In this document: piece after piece, positions 33,279 through 43,391 of the stretch
How positions within the stretch are numbered: position 1 is the stretch's first letter
How the letters are laid out: every line of letters begins with the position of its first letter
Source: Catenulispora pinisilvae
GTDB lineage: Bacteria; Actinomycetota; Actinomycetes; Streptomycetales; Catenulisporaceae
Assembly: GCF_015356865.1 (NCBI RefSeq)
Contig: NZ_JAAFZA010000004.1
Span: 1-64,000 of the forward strand
Direction: 5' to 3'
Length of the DNA stretch: 64,000 nucleotides
The notes under the pieces: generated by a model
What the model saw: the letters and a program-made list of their open reading frames with translations, nothing else
The model's database searches: none
What the model was told of the DNA's origin: nothing
Translations under genes and position numbers: made by a program

Positions 33279-33309
33279 CGGCGGCCGACCCCGGTGGGTC
33301 CGGCCGCCG
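33279..33309 (-). promoter_or_regulatory. Strong stem-loop between peptide gene and ThiF gene
   Basis: CGGCGGCC and GGCCGCCG pair over 8 bases, then after one bulged base GACCC pairs with GGGTC around an ACCG loop. No T run follows in the direction of transcription, so it is more likely a processing or attenuation structure than a full terminator. Such an element would let the peptide be made in excess over its enzymes. Confidence 0.55.
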
Positions 33310-33350
33310 TATCCGTGGCTTCAGGGTCCCCGTGGCCCCCGCTGTAGCGG

Positions 33351-33419
33351 CTAGAGCTTCGGCGGCGGCATGTAGATGGTCGCCTGCACCTTCTCGACCT
33401 TCTTGACCTCGATCTTCAT
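33351..33419 (-). CDS. 22-residue candidate RiPP precursor peptide
   Basis: ATG at 33417-33419, TAG at 33351-33353. The Shine-Dalgarno is AAGGAGG with a 7-base gap to the ATG, among the best in the window. The peptide starts MKIEVKKVEKVQ, a basic Lys/Val/Glu stretch, continues ATIY and ends MPPPKL. It is too short for usual gene finders. It is the first gene of the strand-matched set peptide, ThiF, M50 peptidase, with 114 bases to the ThiF start. By analogy with other short RiPP precursors the Lys/Val part may be a recognition leader and the Tyr-Met-Pro-Pro-Pro-Lys-Leu end the modified part; the division is inference. If the ThiF enzyme acts like MccB, the C-terminal Leu carboxylate is the target. 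Confidence 0.75.
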   Translation of the reverse strand: MKIEVKKVEKVQATIYMPPPKL

Positions 33420-33425
33420 GGTGTT

Positions 33426-33433
33426 CCCTCCTT
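33426..33433 (-). promoter_or_regulatory. Very strong ribosome binding site of the small peptide gene
   Basis: On the minus strand AAGGAGGG stands directly before AACACC and the ATG. It is the main reason to accept the 69-base frame as a real gene. Confidence 0.8.
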
Positions 33434-33605
33434 CCCGTGCTCGCTGCCGCCAGCTTCGCGCCCAGGCCTAACAACGGCATAACACGGATGTATCAAGGCA
33501 TCGGCCCGCCCGGCCGACGGGCATTGTCATAGCGCGTTTGCACCCGAATCAATACGCTGTGTCGTGGTAGTCGATGTCCTGTTCGATCCGTCCAGGTGGG
33601 GGACC

Positions 33606-34400
33606 GTGACCAGTCTGATCATCCAGCTTCCGGACCGCTTGTTGGAGTTGGAGCGGGAGCAGGAGGTGAGCTTCGGGCGCGGCGGCCGGGGCGGGGCGGT
33701 GGACGTGCGGTTCGACGATCCGGCCGTGTCGCGGCTGGCCGGGCGGATCCGCGCGGTGCAGGACTACTGGACCATCTCCAACTTGAGCTCGCGGGCCACC
33801 TACATCGTGGAGAACCCCGAGGGCGGCGGCGAGTTCCTGAAGGTGGCGCCGGGGCGGCTGAACATGCCGGTGCCGTTCGAGATCTCGCGGCTGGTGGTGC
33901 CGGGCCGGGACGGCCAGATGTCGGTGACCGTGTTCGCGCCCGAGCACGTCTACGTCACCGACGCCACCCACCACGGCGCGTTGACCACGCAGGTGGCGTT
34001 CCTCCTGAACGAGAGCTCGAAGTACTTCCTGGTCCTGGTCGCGTTGTGCGAGCCCCGGCTGCGCGACGGGGCGTCGGTGATGCTGCCGAGCGTGCCGCAG
34101 ATCGTCGAGCGGCTGCGGCATCTGGAGTCCTGCCGTGATCTGACACGGTCCGCCGTCAACTTCCACATCGACTACCTCGCGCGCTCCAAACTGCGGGTGC
34201 GCGACGCCGCCGCGGAGGGCGGGGAGGAGAAGGCCGACTGGCAGCGGGCCGCGCTGGTGTCCACCGCACTGCGGTTCAACCTGGTCCGTGAGGAGCATCT
34301 GGGGCTGCTGCCGTCGCGGATGCCGCGTTCGGGGGCGGGCCCGACGGAGATCGCCCATCCGCAGATGATCGAGACGATCGCGCCCCGCAAACGGAAGTGA
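33606..34400 (+). CDS. FHA-domain protein
   Basis: 264 residues from the GTG at 33606 (MTSLIIQLPDRLLELER); a GTG at 33564 would add 14. Residues about 15-100 fit an FHA domain: VSFGRG, then VRFDDPAVSRLAGRIRA, ISNLSSRATYIVENP, matching the usual GR, SxxH-like and N/T positions in part (the serine-arginine is present, the histidine is not). The rest is helical with a winged-helix-like piece. Family role: binding phosphothreonine peptides, often kinase partners. The Pkn kinase 6 kb upstream is the nearest candidate partner. It is divergent from the peptide operon and shares the promoter region. Confidence 0.75.
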   Translation: MTSLIIQLPDRLLELEREQEVSFGRGGRGGAVDVRFDDPAVSRLAGRIRAVQDYWTISNLSSRATYIVENPEGGGEFLKVAPGRLNMPVPFEISRLVVPGRDGQMSVTVFAPEHVYVTDATHHGALTTQVAFLLNESSKYFLVLVALCEPRLRDGASVMLPSVPQIVERLRHLESCRDLTRSAVNFHIDYLARSKLRVRDAAAEGGEEKADWQRAALVSTALRFNLVREEHLGLLPSRMPRSGAGPTEIAHPQMIETIAPRKRK

Positions 34401-34569
34401 ACACCCCCGATCGGTGAGCCGTCCGGCTCCGGGATCAGTGGCCGACCGCAGGTCAGCCGCAGATCGGCGGGCATCCTGGAGGCTTACAGGTGTCGGCGTG
34501 CGCCGCTCGGTGCTGCCATGAAGCTGTGATGGCTGACATCACGCCACGGCGGATACGGGAGGCGGAACG

Positions 34570-35646
34570 ATGGGGAGTGCCGACAGGACGACGGTCGACC
34601 GGCTGGCCACTTGGTTGGAAGCGCTGAGCCCGGTCCTGGACCGGCTGGCCTGGTTCGTGCCGCAGGACTTCAGCCACGATTTCTCGCCGGAGTCGCTCGA
34701 CTCGCTGGAGTGGGTGCTGGCGACGCGGCTCCCTGATTTCGGCGCGCCACAGGCCCTCGACACCGGGCTGGCCGACTCCGCTGCGGCGTATCTCGGCGAG
34801 GCGTTGATGCGGGTCGGCGGCGGGCGTTGGGTGTGGGACGAGGATCCGGCGTGGGACGAGGATCCGGCGAGCCAGGCGGCAAGGCCGGCGGGGAGTCCGG
34901 CGGCGAGCCAGGCAGGGAATCCGGCGGCGAGTCGGCCGGTGGTCCGGTTCGACGACGCGCTAGGCCTGCCGCCGATGTCGCCGCTTCAGCTCATGGTCCA
35001 GGCCCGGGACGCCGGGACGGGGACGGCGTTCCGGGCCGCCCTCGCCGATTTGCGGGAGACGGTCAGCGGGTATCAGGCCTCGCATCCGGGCTGGACGCCG
35101 ACGACGGTCCACAGTTCCAGCGTCGATCCGGTCGCGTTCGACGAACTCCCGCCGCCGGACCCGTGGCTGAGCCGTTGGCTGGCCTCGCGCGCGGCGGACT
35201 TCCCGCGGTGGGCGGACGAGACCGGCGACCCGCGGGAGTGGCAGTTCGCGCTGGAGACCATCGACGGGTTGGAGCGGCTGTTCCTGGACCGGTTCGGTAC
35301 CGTCGAGCGCTTCTCGGCGCCGGCGAGCCAGGGCTTCGTCGCCACCGCCTCGTGGCTCCTCGGCGAGATCTTGCGCAGAGCGGCCCCGGACTGCGTGTTC
35401 TGGCGCTACTACCCGGTCCCGCCCGGGTACGCCGATGCCGCCGACTACTTCAAGCAGGTCGGCTACCCCTATGTCGGCTCGCCGGTGATCGGGCGGTTCC
35501 CGGACCTCGAACTCCTCGACCCGCGGGTGCTGCTGCGGATCGTGGTCGAGGAGCGCCGGCCGGGGTGGCTGCGGATCCGGATGGACGACTTCCTGACGCC
35601 GGCCGTCCCGGAGACGGGCTCGGACCGGATGCCGACACGCTCCTGA
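34570..35646 (+). CDS. Hypothetical protein with internal duplication
   Basis: 358 residues; GGGAGG stands 7 bases before the ATG. Two similar halves: residues 8-95 (WLEALSPVLDRLAWF ... ADSAAAYLGEALMRVGGGRWVW) and about 220-320 (ALETIDGLERLFLDRF ... SQGFVATASWLLGEILRRAAP). The linker has a slippage-like SQAARPAGSPAASQAGNPAAS region (34866-34940) and the acidic duplication WDEDPAWDEDP. No known domain recognised; it resembles uncharacterised actinomycete proteins that follow no fixed neighbours. Confidence 0.7.
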   Translation: MGSADRTTVDRLATWLEALSPVLDRLAWFVPQDFSHDFSPESLDSLEWVLATRLPDFGAPQALDTGLADSAAAYLGEALMRVGGGRWVWDEDPAWDEDPASQAARPAGSPAASQAGNPAASRPVVRFDDALGLPPMSPLQLMVQARDAGTGTAFRAALADLRETVSGYQASHPGWTPTTVHSSSVDPVAFDELPPPDPWLSRWLASRAADFPRWADETGDPREWQFALETIDGLERLFLDRFGTVERFSAPASQGFVATASWLLGEILRRAAPDCVFWRYYPVPPGYADAADYFKQVGYPYVGSPVIGRFPDLELLDPRVLLRIVVEERRPGWLRIRMDDFLTPAVPETGSDRMPTRS

Positions 35647-35702
35647 AGCCGGCCCGTCCCGGATGACGGCGCGGGCTGCCCGCGATGTGGACAGTGGCAT
35701 GA

Positions 35703-37193
<1,491 letters not shown>

Positions 37194-37253
37194 GCGTCCG
37201 ACGCGGCGGGAGTCGCGTCGGAAGTCACGCCGTGAATCGCCTCAGGAACCGCG

Positions 37254-39122
37254 TCAGGAATCGAAGACCATCTCGGTCACGATGCCCGGCACCCGCGCTC
37301 GCAAGGGATAGAGCACCGTAGCGTGCCCTTGATGCACCCCCCGCGCAGCGCCGGTGCCGGCCGTCACGGTGAACGTCACGTCCTCGCCGTAGCGGCTGGT
37401 CACCCGGGACGTCACCTTGACCGTCGACGGGTCCAGCGTGCCGTCGTAGGTGAACGACCGCGCGAGCCCGACCCAGTCCCACGAACTCAGGTCCCCGGGA
37501 TACATCACCACCGTCCCGTCGGTTCCGCGGTGGCCCCACTCCGGATCGGAAGACGTCAGCGGCCGGTAGCGCATCGGATGGCGCCAGTCCGCGTAGACGA
37601 GGAACACCGAGGAGTTGTTCCCCTTGATCAGTTCCTCGGCCTGGGTGAACTCCCCGGCCAGGATGTCCTCGGCGGGCACCACGCGGTCGGGCAGGTCGGC
37701 GTGCGGATCCCCGGCCAGGGCCGCGGCCGCCGACGGCGCGGTGGGCACGGCGCCGGCCATCGACGCCGAGCCGTGCGTGGCCGACCATCCCACGAGCACC
37801 GCAAGAAAGACGACGCTGGAAACGCCCAGAACCGGAACCCGGCGCGGACCGCGCTGCCACCACGTGTCGACCGCCGGAACCCGGTCCGAGCGCAGCATCC
37901 CGTCGCCGACCACCCCGCCCCGCAACGCGGCCGGGGCCAGCCGGTGGAACAGCGCGCCGACCGCCAGCCCGGCCACCGGGAACATGATCGCCTCGTACCG
38001 CATGTGCGAGGGGCTGACCCCGGCGAGCATCACGAGGTAGGTCCCCGCGATCGCCCCGAGCAGCACGCCGGAGACGACGTCGGTGAACCGGATCAGCACG
38101 AACACCAATGCCCCGGCCAGCAACGCCGACAGCGCCTTGTCCCCTTGCAGCATCCCGAGCACGTCGACGCGCGTGATGGTCCACGCCACCTGCCCCGGGT
38201 CCGCGGACACCTGCGACATCTGCGACCCGGTCCCGCTGCCCGCGAACCGCCCCTCCAGCAGGTGGACGAACACCGTCGTCCCGACCACGATCGCGGACGG
38301 CCACAGCCAGTCGTTGCGCCACCGGCGGCTCCGCCCGCGTCCGGGGAACGCGACCGCCCACGCCCAGCCGAAGAACGCCAGGCCCGCAGCCGTCGGCATC
38401 ACCTGCCGGCTCAGCTCCAGCAACACCGACAGCAGCGCCAACAGAACCAGGTTGTGCGGGCGGGCACGCCGCCCCAGCGGCAGGTTCAGCAGGATCAACG
38501 CCAGCACCGCGATCGCGACCGGATCGGTGACCGCCTCGGCCAGCGTCATCATGAACCCGCAGGCCCCGAGCACCGCGCCCGCGGCCAGCGCCGCGGTCGG
38601 CCCGTAAAGCCGCTGCACCAGCCGGGTCACCGCCCACAGCATCACCGCGAACGCCACCATCGCGGCGATCGGCATCCCCTCGGTGATACCGAACACCGCG
38701 ACGAACGGCGCGGCCAAGAACGGGTACAGCATGCGCGACTGGACCATCAACCACGTGGGATCGCTGTGCGCGAAGTACCAGGATTCGGCGATGGTGCCGG
38801 AGTTGGCGAACTGTTTGCGCAGCGCGTCGGCGTCGCTGAAACCCAGGTCACGCAGCGCCATCGTGACGTAGTACCGGCTGTCCGGCGGGAACGCGTATGC
38901 CGAGTAGTGCAGCCGCGCGTAGTAGCCGAAGACCAGCGGGACGAGCACGATCAGCAGCACCGCGGCGTTGACGCCGAAGATGTCACGGTGCACCAAGCGG
39001 TCGAACTGCGCGGTGAAGCGGTTACCGGTCGCTATGGGATCGGAGGCGGCCAAGTCCTCATCAACCGGTTCCGGCTCTGGAAGCGATTCGGCCGCAGCGG
39101 CGAGCTCGGTATCCGACGTCAT
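37254..39122 (-). CDS. Polytopic membrane protein, GT-C-like
   Basis: 622 residues from ATG 39122 (MTSDTELAAA); an upstream start would add 15. A cytoplasmic Glu/Pro-rich stretch precedes about 10-11 hydrophobic segments. After the first helix comes FPPDSRYYVTMALRDLGFSD, a soluble loop with acidic residues as in GT-C glycosyltransferases, and the C-terminal 150 residues are an extracytoplasmic domain (DEWGHRGTDGTVVMYPGDL as DPEWGHRGTDGTVVMYP). A glycosyltransferase role is plausible but the canonical DxD/ExD is not certain. Confidence 0.65.
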   Translation of the reverse strand: MTSDTELAAAAESLPEPEPVDEDLAASDPIATGNRFTAQFDRLVHRDIFGVNAAVLLIVLVPLVFGYYARLHYSAYAFPPDSRYYVTMALRDLGFSDADALRKQFANSGTIAESWYFAHSDPTWLMVQSRMLYPFLAAPFVAVFGITEGMPIAAMVAFAVMLWAVTRLVQRLYGPTAALAAGAVLGACGFMMTLAEAVTDPVAIAVLALILLNLPLGRRARPHNLVLLALLSVLLELSRQVMPTAAGLAFFGWAWAVAFPGRGRSRRWRNDWLWPSAIVVGTTVFVHLLEGRFAGSGTGSQMSQVSADPGQVAWTITRVDVLGMLQGDKALSALLAGALVFVLIRFTDVVSGVLLGAIAGTYLVMLAGVSPSHMRYEAIMFPVAGLAVGALFHRLAPAALRGGVVGDGMLRSDRVPAVDTWWQRGPRRVPVLGVSSVVFLAVLVGWSATHGSASMAGAVPTAPSAAAALAGDPHADLPDRVVPAEDILAGEFTQAEELIKGNNSSVFLVYADWRHPMRYRPLTSSDPEWGHRGTDGTVVMYPGDLSSWDWVGLARSFTYDGTLDPSTVKVTSRVTSRYGEDVTFTVTAGTGAARGVHQGHATVLYPLRARVPGIVTEMVFDS

Positions 39123-39228
39123 GCCCGCCCCTGACTGTGCCCCGATTGAGTGGCAGGAAGCTATCACGCGCTCCTGCGTCTAGGTCGCAGGACAACGCCT
39201 GTATAGGCGGGCAGCGCCTCTCGCGCGG

Positions 39229-39822
39229 CTAGGGTGCCGCGGCGTCGTCCTCAGAACCGAAAGCGGCCTCGTCTTCTTCCTTCTTCTCTCCATGTCCAGC
39301 CAGCCCACGGATCTCGTGCGCGAGCCCGAAGGCCGGGCCGCCGATCAGTTCCCAGGTGCGGGCGATGCCGATCAGGAAGAACACGATGACCAGGATCGCG
39401 ACGTTGTCGACCGCGTTGGTGTCGTGCGGCTTGGCGATGATGGCCAGGCCGAAGCCGAGCTGGAAGGCGAATGCCGCGGTCAGCGTCGCCAAGAAGACGG
39501 CGTCCCGCCGGTACCGCCACTTCACCGCGTGCGCCCGCACCAGCGAGATCGCCGACGCGGCGACGAACATCAGCCCCACCACCGACACGCTCACCGTCGT
39601 GTATCCGACCTTCTCCCCGGGCAGGATCGCGAACAGCGAGACCGCGAGCGCGTTGGTGAAGGCGGTCAGCGTGCCGGACGCGCGCAGCCGGTAAGCCCGG
39701 GCATCGACGTGGTGGGAAAGCCGGTCACCGGAGACCGAGATCGCGACGAACAGCAGACCCACCAGCGCCCCGGCGACGCCGGCGGACGTGGCGAAGAACG
39801 AGTTCAGATCTGACGGCGTCAC
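39229..39822 (-). CDS. Small hypothetical membrane protein
   Basis: 197 residues from a GTG at 39822. About five hydrophobic segments (AGVAGALVGLLFVAISVSG, LTAFTNALAVSLFAILPG, VSVVGLMFVAASAISLV and others) and an acidic C-terminal tail (EKKEEDEAAFGSEDD). No family named. It starts 12 bases after the ModBC stop, same strand, so it may be transcribed from the molybdate operon, though no functional link is evident. Confidence 0.65.
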   Translation of the reverse strand: MTPSDLNSFFATSAGVAGALVGLLFVAISVSGDRLSHHVDARAYRLRASGTLTAFTNALAVSLFAILPGEKVGYTTVSVSVVGLMFVAASAISLVRAHAVKWRYRRDAVFLATLTAAFAFQLGFGLAIIAKPHDTNAVDNVAILVIVFFLIGIARTWELIGGPAFGLAHEIRGLAGHGEKKEEDEAAFGSEDDAAAP

Positions 39823-39834
39823 CGGAGAAGTTTC

Positions 39835-41697
39835 TCAGACCTCGGGCCAAACGATGACCGCCGCGCCCGGCACGTCCACTTCGCAGCGTTCGCCGATCCC
39901 CGGTTCCTGACCGCTGGGGACGGTGACCGTCAGCTCGTGACTGGCAGTGTGGCCGACGACGGTGTCGATCGCGCCGTCGTCGCCGAGCCGGAGCAGCAGT
40001 TCGGCGACCGGCCCGAGGTGGGCCACGTCGTCCACAACGGCCGCCGTCCCACCGGCGGCGACCAGGCGGACGTCGTGCGGTTGAACGCACCAGGCGACCG
40101 CGGCGGGCACCTTCGTGTGCTGCCACGCGGGAGTGTTGAGGGCCGCCTCGGGAAGCGCGATGCGCAGCGGCCCACTTGCCAATACCCCGTCGGCATCGAC
40201 GTGGCCGTGTGCGATGTTGCGGACGCCGAGCAGCCGGGCCGCCGCCGGGCCGGCCGGGTGAGTCAGCACCGCACGCGTGGGGCCGTCCTGCAACACGGCG
40301 CCGTCGGCGAAAAGCAGCGTGTCCTGCGACAGCAGCGCCGCGTCGTCCGGATCGTGCGTCACCAGCACCGAGGTCAGCGTGGTCTCGCGCAGCACGGTGC
40401 GCAGCAGCCGGCGCAGCTCGTCGCGGACCGGGGCGTCCAGGCCGGCGAACGGTTCGTCGAGCAGGAGCAGCCGTGGCTCGCGCACCAGGGCCCGGGCCAA
40501 GCCGACCCGCCGGGCCTGGCCGCCGGAGAGCTGATCGGGATAGCGGTCGGCGAGGTCGGTCAGCTTGAGCCGGTCCAGCCAGAACGCCGCCAACGCCGGA
40601 TCGGCGCCGACGCCGAAGGTGACCTGCTCCCAGACCCGCAGGTGCGGCAGCAACGTCGGGTGCTGCGGAAGGTAGCCGATGCCGCGCTTCTCAGCGGGCA
40701 GCGCGGCCAGGTCGCGGCCGCCGAGGGAGATCTCGGCGGCCTGCGGCTTGAGCACCCCGGCCAGCAGGCGCAGGGTCGCGGACTTGCCGGAGCCGGAGGC
40801 GCCGAGGATGGCCAGGTTGCGGCCCACCCCGCGATGCTCGACCGCCAGCCCGAAGCCGCCGAGGCGGGCCGCCATCCGGAAGTCGAGGACAGGGCCCTGC
40901 GACAGAGCCGGGGGGCGGGGGGCCGGGAGCCGGACCGGTCGGCGCCGGTGCGCGCGCCGGGCCGGGCCGCGGTCGGCGATCAGCAGGACGACCAGGGCCG
41001 CGCCGAGCGTCACCAGCACCGGGACCGTGGTCGCGGCCAGCCCGGTGCTGCTGAACTGCACGTAGGTGAACACCGGCAGGGTGTAGGGGTGGTAGGCCAG
41101 CACGATCGTCGCGCCGAACTCGCCGAAGGCCCGCAGCCAGGCCAGCAGCATCCCGGCGCGGATGCCCCGCGCGGCGATCGGCAGCGCGACCCGCAGCGTC
41201 CGGGACAGCGCGCCGTGGCCCAGGGTCGCCGCGACGTCCAGTTGGGCCGGATCCACCGCGGCGAAGGCCGAGCGCGCCGAGACCACCAGGAACGGCGCGG
41301 CGACGAAGCACTGGGCCAGCACGACACCGGTGGCGCTGTCGGTGAGCCCGCCGTTGAAGAACTGGCCGATGGTGGTGTACGGGCCGACCAGGTAGATCAG
41401 CAGGATGCCGCTCATCAGCGGCGGAAGCGCCAGCGGCAGCTGGACCGCGACGCCGAGGGCGCCGGCGGTGCGGCTGCCGGAGCGGGCCAGCAGATAGCCC
41501 AGCGGCACGCCGAGCAGGGTGACGACGGCCGTGCTGATGGTCGCGGTGATCAGCGAGGTCCGCAGCGCGTCCCCGACGCCGGGCGCGGCGGTGGCCGAGC
41601 CGCCCTGGCCCGGTGCCCGGACCAGGAACGCGACCAGCGGGACCAGCAGGTAGGCGACCAGTAGCGCGGCCAGCCACGGCAACGGGGTGCGCAGCAT
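39835..41697 (-). CDS. modBC: Fused molybdate ABC transporter permease-ATPase (ModBC)
   Basis: 620 residues from ATG 41697 with GGGAG upstream; a GTG at 41739 is possible. Residues 1-240: ModB-type permease with six helices and the coupling loop region AFGEFGATIVLAYHP. Residues about 265-480: ABC ATPase with Walker A LGASGSGKSATLRLLAG, signature LSGGQARRVGLARAL and Walker B LLLLDEPFAGLDAP. A C-terminal TOBE domain ends at 620. ModB and ModC are normally separate genes; actinobacterial fusions are known. It lies just downstream of modA (67 bases), same strand. Role: ATP-driven molybdate import. Confidence 0.9.
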   Translation of the reverse strand: MLRTPLPWLAALLVAYLLVPLVAFLVRAPGQGGSATAAPGVGDALRTSLITATISTAVVTLLGVPLGYLLARSGSRTAGALGVAVQLPLALPPLMSGILLIYLVGPYTTIGQFFNGGLTDSATGVVLAQCFVAAPFLVVSARSAFAAVDPAQLDVAATLGHGALSRTLRVALPIAARGIRAGMLLAWLRAFGEFGATIVLAYHPYTLPVFTYVQFSSTGLAATTVPVLVTLGAALVVLLIADRGPARRAHRRRPVRLPAPRPPALSQGPVLDFRMAARLGGFGLAVEHRGVGRNLAILGASGSGKSATLRLLAGVLKPQAAEISLGGRDLAALPAEKRGIGYLPQHPTLLPHLRVWEQVTFGVGADPALAAFWLDRLKLTDLADRYPDQLSGGQARRVGLARALVREPRLLLLDEPFAGLDAPVRDELRRLLRTVLRETTLTSVLVTHDPDDAALLSQDTLLFADGAVLQDGPTRAVLTHPAGPAAARLLGVRNIAHGHVDADGVLASGPLRIALPEAALNTPAWQHTKVPAAVAWCVQPHDVRLVAAGGTAAVVDDVAHLGPVAELLLRLGDDGAIDTVVGHTASHELTVTVPSGQEPGIGERCEVDVPGAAVIVWPEV

Positions 41698-41764
41698 CCG
41701 CGCTCCCGGACTCCCGACGGCCGACCGCACTGTGCCCACTGTGTCGGTACCCGGCTTCAGGGCT

Positions 41765-42679
41765 TCAGCTAGCGCTGAGCAGGGTCTGGAGCTGCGCGGG
41801 CACGGAGCCGGCGGCGCCGGTCACCTTGATCGGCTGCAACTGGAGGCCGTGCTTGGTCATGAAGGCCTTGCCCGCGTCGCTGAACAGGTACTGCACGAAG
41901 GCGATGCCGGCGGCGTTGTCCGGGGCCTTGTTCAGGACGCTGACGGTGTACGTCGCTTGCAGCTTGATGTCGCCGAGGGTGACCGTCGGGATGTTCAACT
42001 CGGCGGCCTCGCTGGAGTAGAAGAAGCCGGCGTCCAGCTGCCCGGACTGAAGGCGGCCGACCAGCTGCTCCTCGGGAAACACCTGCACCGCCGAGGCGGG
42101 GATGTTGTCCTTGGTCAGCGCCTGCGCGGCGAGCTTGCCCTTGGGGTCCAGCTTCGGGTCGGTCGAGCCCATCTTGAAGCCGGCCTCGGTGATGACCTGG
42201 TTCCACGGCTTGGACTTGATGTCGGCGGCGAACTTGCTCTTCGGGTTGTAGGCGATGACCAGCGGGGCGGTGGCGAAGGTGGCGTACCAGGTCTCCCAGC
42301 CGCCGTTGGCGTCGCCGATCAGGCCGGTGTTGGCGTCGGTGGCCGCGCTGATGAAGACGTCGGCCTGCTTGACCTTGCCCTTGATCTCGCTGACCAGCTG
42401 GGTCGAGCCGGCCGCGTCGCCCTGGAAGTCGCCGCCGGTGGCCTTGTCGTAGGCCGGGCCGAGGTCGTGTTCCATCAGGTTCGCCAGCGAGGCGGCGTAG
42501 GCGACCTTGACCGGGCCCGGTGCGGACAGCGCCGAGGAGGATCCGGTGGTCGCCGAGGACCCGGAGGACGGCGCCGAGGATGGCGACGATCCACTTTTCG
42601 GCGTGCTCTTCGAGCTGCTGCACCCGGCTCCGGCCAGCAACAGGCCGGCGGCGATGGCTGCGGCGACTGGCTTCTTCAC
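41765..42679 (-). CDS. modA: Molybdate-binding lipoprotein
   Basis: 304 residues from a GTG at 42679; earlier starts would place a non-signal stretch before the signal peptide. Lipobox LAGAGC with Cys near residue 20, then a Ser-rich linker. The binding domain starts VKVAYAASLANLMEHDLGPAY, and contains DVFISAATDANTG and VIAYNPKSKFAADI, typical of ModA/WtpA-type proteins. It delivers molybdate (or tungstate) to ModBC. Confidence 0.88.
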   Translation of the reverse strand: MKKPVAAAIAAGLLLAGAGCSSSKSTPKSGSSPSSAPSSGSSATTGSSSALSAPGPVKVAYAASLANLMEHDLGPAYDKATGGDFQGDAAGSTQLVSEIKGKVKQADVFISAATDANTGLIGDANGGWETWYATFATAPLVIAYNPKSKFAADIKSKPWNQVITEAGFKMGSTDPKLDPKGKLAAQALTKDNIPASAVQVFPEEQLVGRLQSGQLDAGFFYSSEAAELNIPTVTLGDIKLQATYTVSVLNKAPDNAAGIAFVQYLFSDAGKAFMTKHGLQLQPIKVTGAAGSVPAQLQTLLSAS

Positions 42680-42792
42680 GAACGCCCCCTTCGGGTCTTC
42701 ACGGTCTTCTACTTCGGCTACTCGACGGTCGCGGACAGCGCGCGGACGACACACGGAAGACATGCCGCCTCCCGCGCGTCGCCGGCGGGGCC

Positions 42793-43212
42793 TCAGCCCT
42801 CGTCGGCTTGCTTGCGGGCGGTCCCGGCGCGTTCCACGACCACGGTCGTGGACTTGATCACCGCGACCGCCGTGGCGCCGACCCGCAGGTCCAGCTCGTC
42901 CACGGCCTCCCGGCTCATCAGCGACACCACCCGGAACGGCCCGGCCTGGATGTCGACCTGCGCCATCACCGCGTCCTTGGTCACCGCGGTGATGATGCCG
43001 CGCAGCCGGTTGCGGGCCGAGGACACCTCCGAGCGCTCGTCGGCGGCCGACGCCAGCGACGCGGCGAACGAGGCGAGCTCGGGGCCGGGGACCACCCGGT
43101 GCCCGTTCTCGTCCCGTTGCGCGCTCAGCCGGCCGGCATCGGCCCAGCGGCGCACGGTGTCGGCACTGACGCCGAGCAGTTCGGCGGCCTCACCCATCCG
43201 GTAGACGTCCAC
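42793..43212 (-). CDS. HTH-TOBE molybdate-type regulator
   Basis: 139 residues. The N-terminal MerR/excisionase-type helix-turn-helix YRMGEAAELLGVSADTVRRW is followed by a Mop/TOBE domain (SARNRLRGIITAVTKDAVMA ... STTVVVERA). TOBE domains bind molybdate; so this is probably the molybdate-responsive regulator of the modA-modBC genes 113 bases downstream. It is divergent from the molybdopterin-fold gene; the palindrome at 43267 is a possible site. Confidence 0.85.
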   Translation of the reverse strand: MDVYRMGEAAELLGVSADTVRRWADAGRLSAQRDENGHRVVPGPELASFAASLASAADERSEVSSARNRLRGIITAVTKDAVMAQVDIQAGPFRVVSLMSREAVDELDLRVGATAVAVIKSTTVVVERAGTARKQADEG

Positions 43213-43266
43213 CCGGCGAGCTTACATCGCAGACGCGAGGGGGAAAGGCCTGAAGACCTTGCATTT

Positions 43267-43279
43267 CCATTACGAATGG
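43267..43279. promoter_or_regulatory. Palindrome between the HTH-TOBE gene and the molybdopterin-fold gene
   Basis: CCATT-ACG-AATGG is a perfect 5-base inverted repeat in an otherwise GC-rich intergenic region, 54 bases upstream of the regulator start. A candidate operator; unproven. Confidence 0.35.
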
Positions 43280-43391
43280 CGCTCAGTGATTGGCAGCTGC
43301 TGTGACACCCCTTGCTTCCAGCCGGGTGCGCCCTACTGTGGATCGTGGGCCGCACCGCCGGTGGGACGCGGGCGCCGCGAGGAGGGATCCC

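Noticed and set aside
33279-33309. Rho-independent terminator closing the peptide transcript
   Set aside because: The stem is strong but no T run follows in the direction of transcription, and the downstream genes need the same transcript. Treated as attenuator or processing element.
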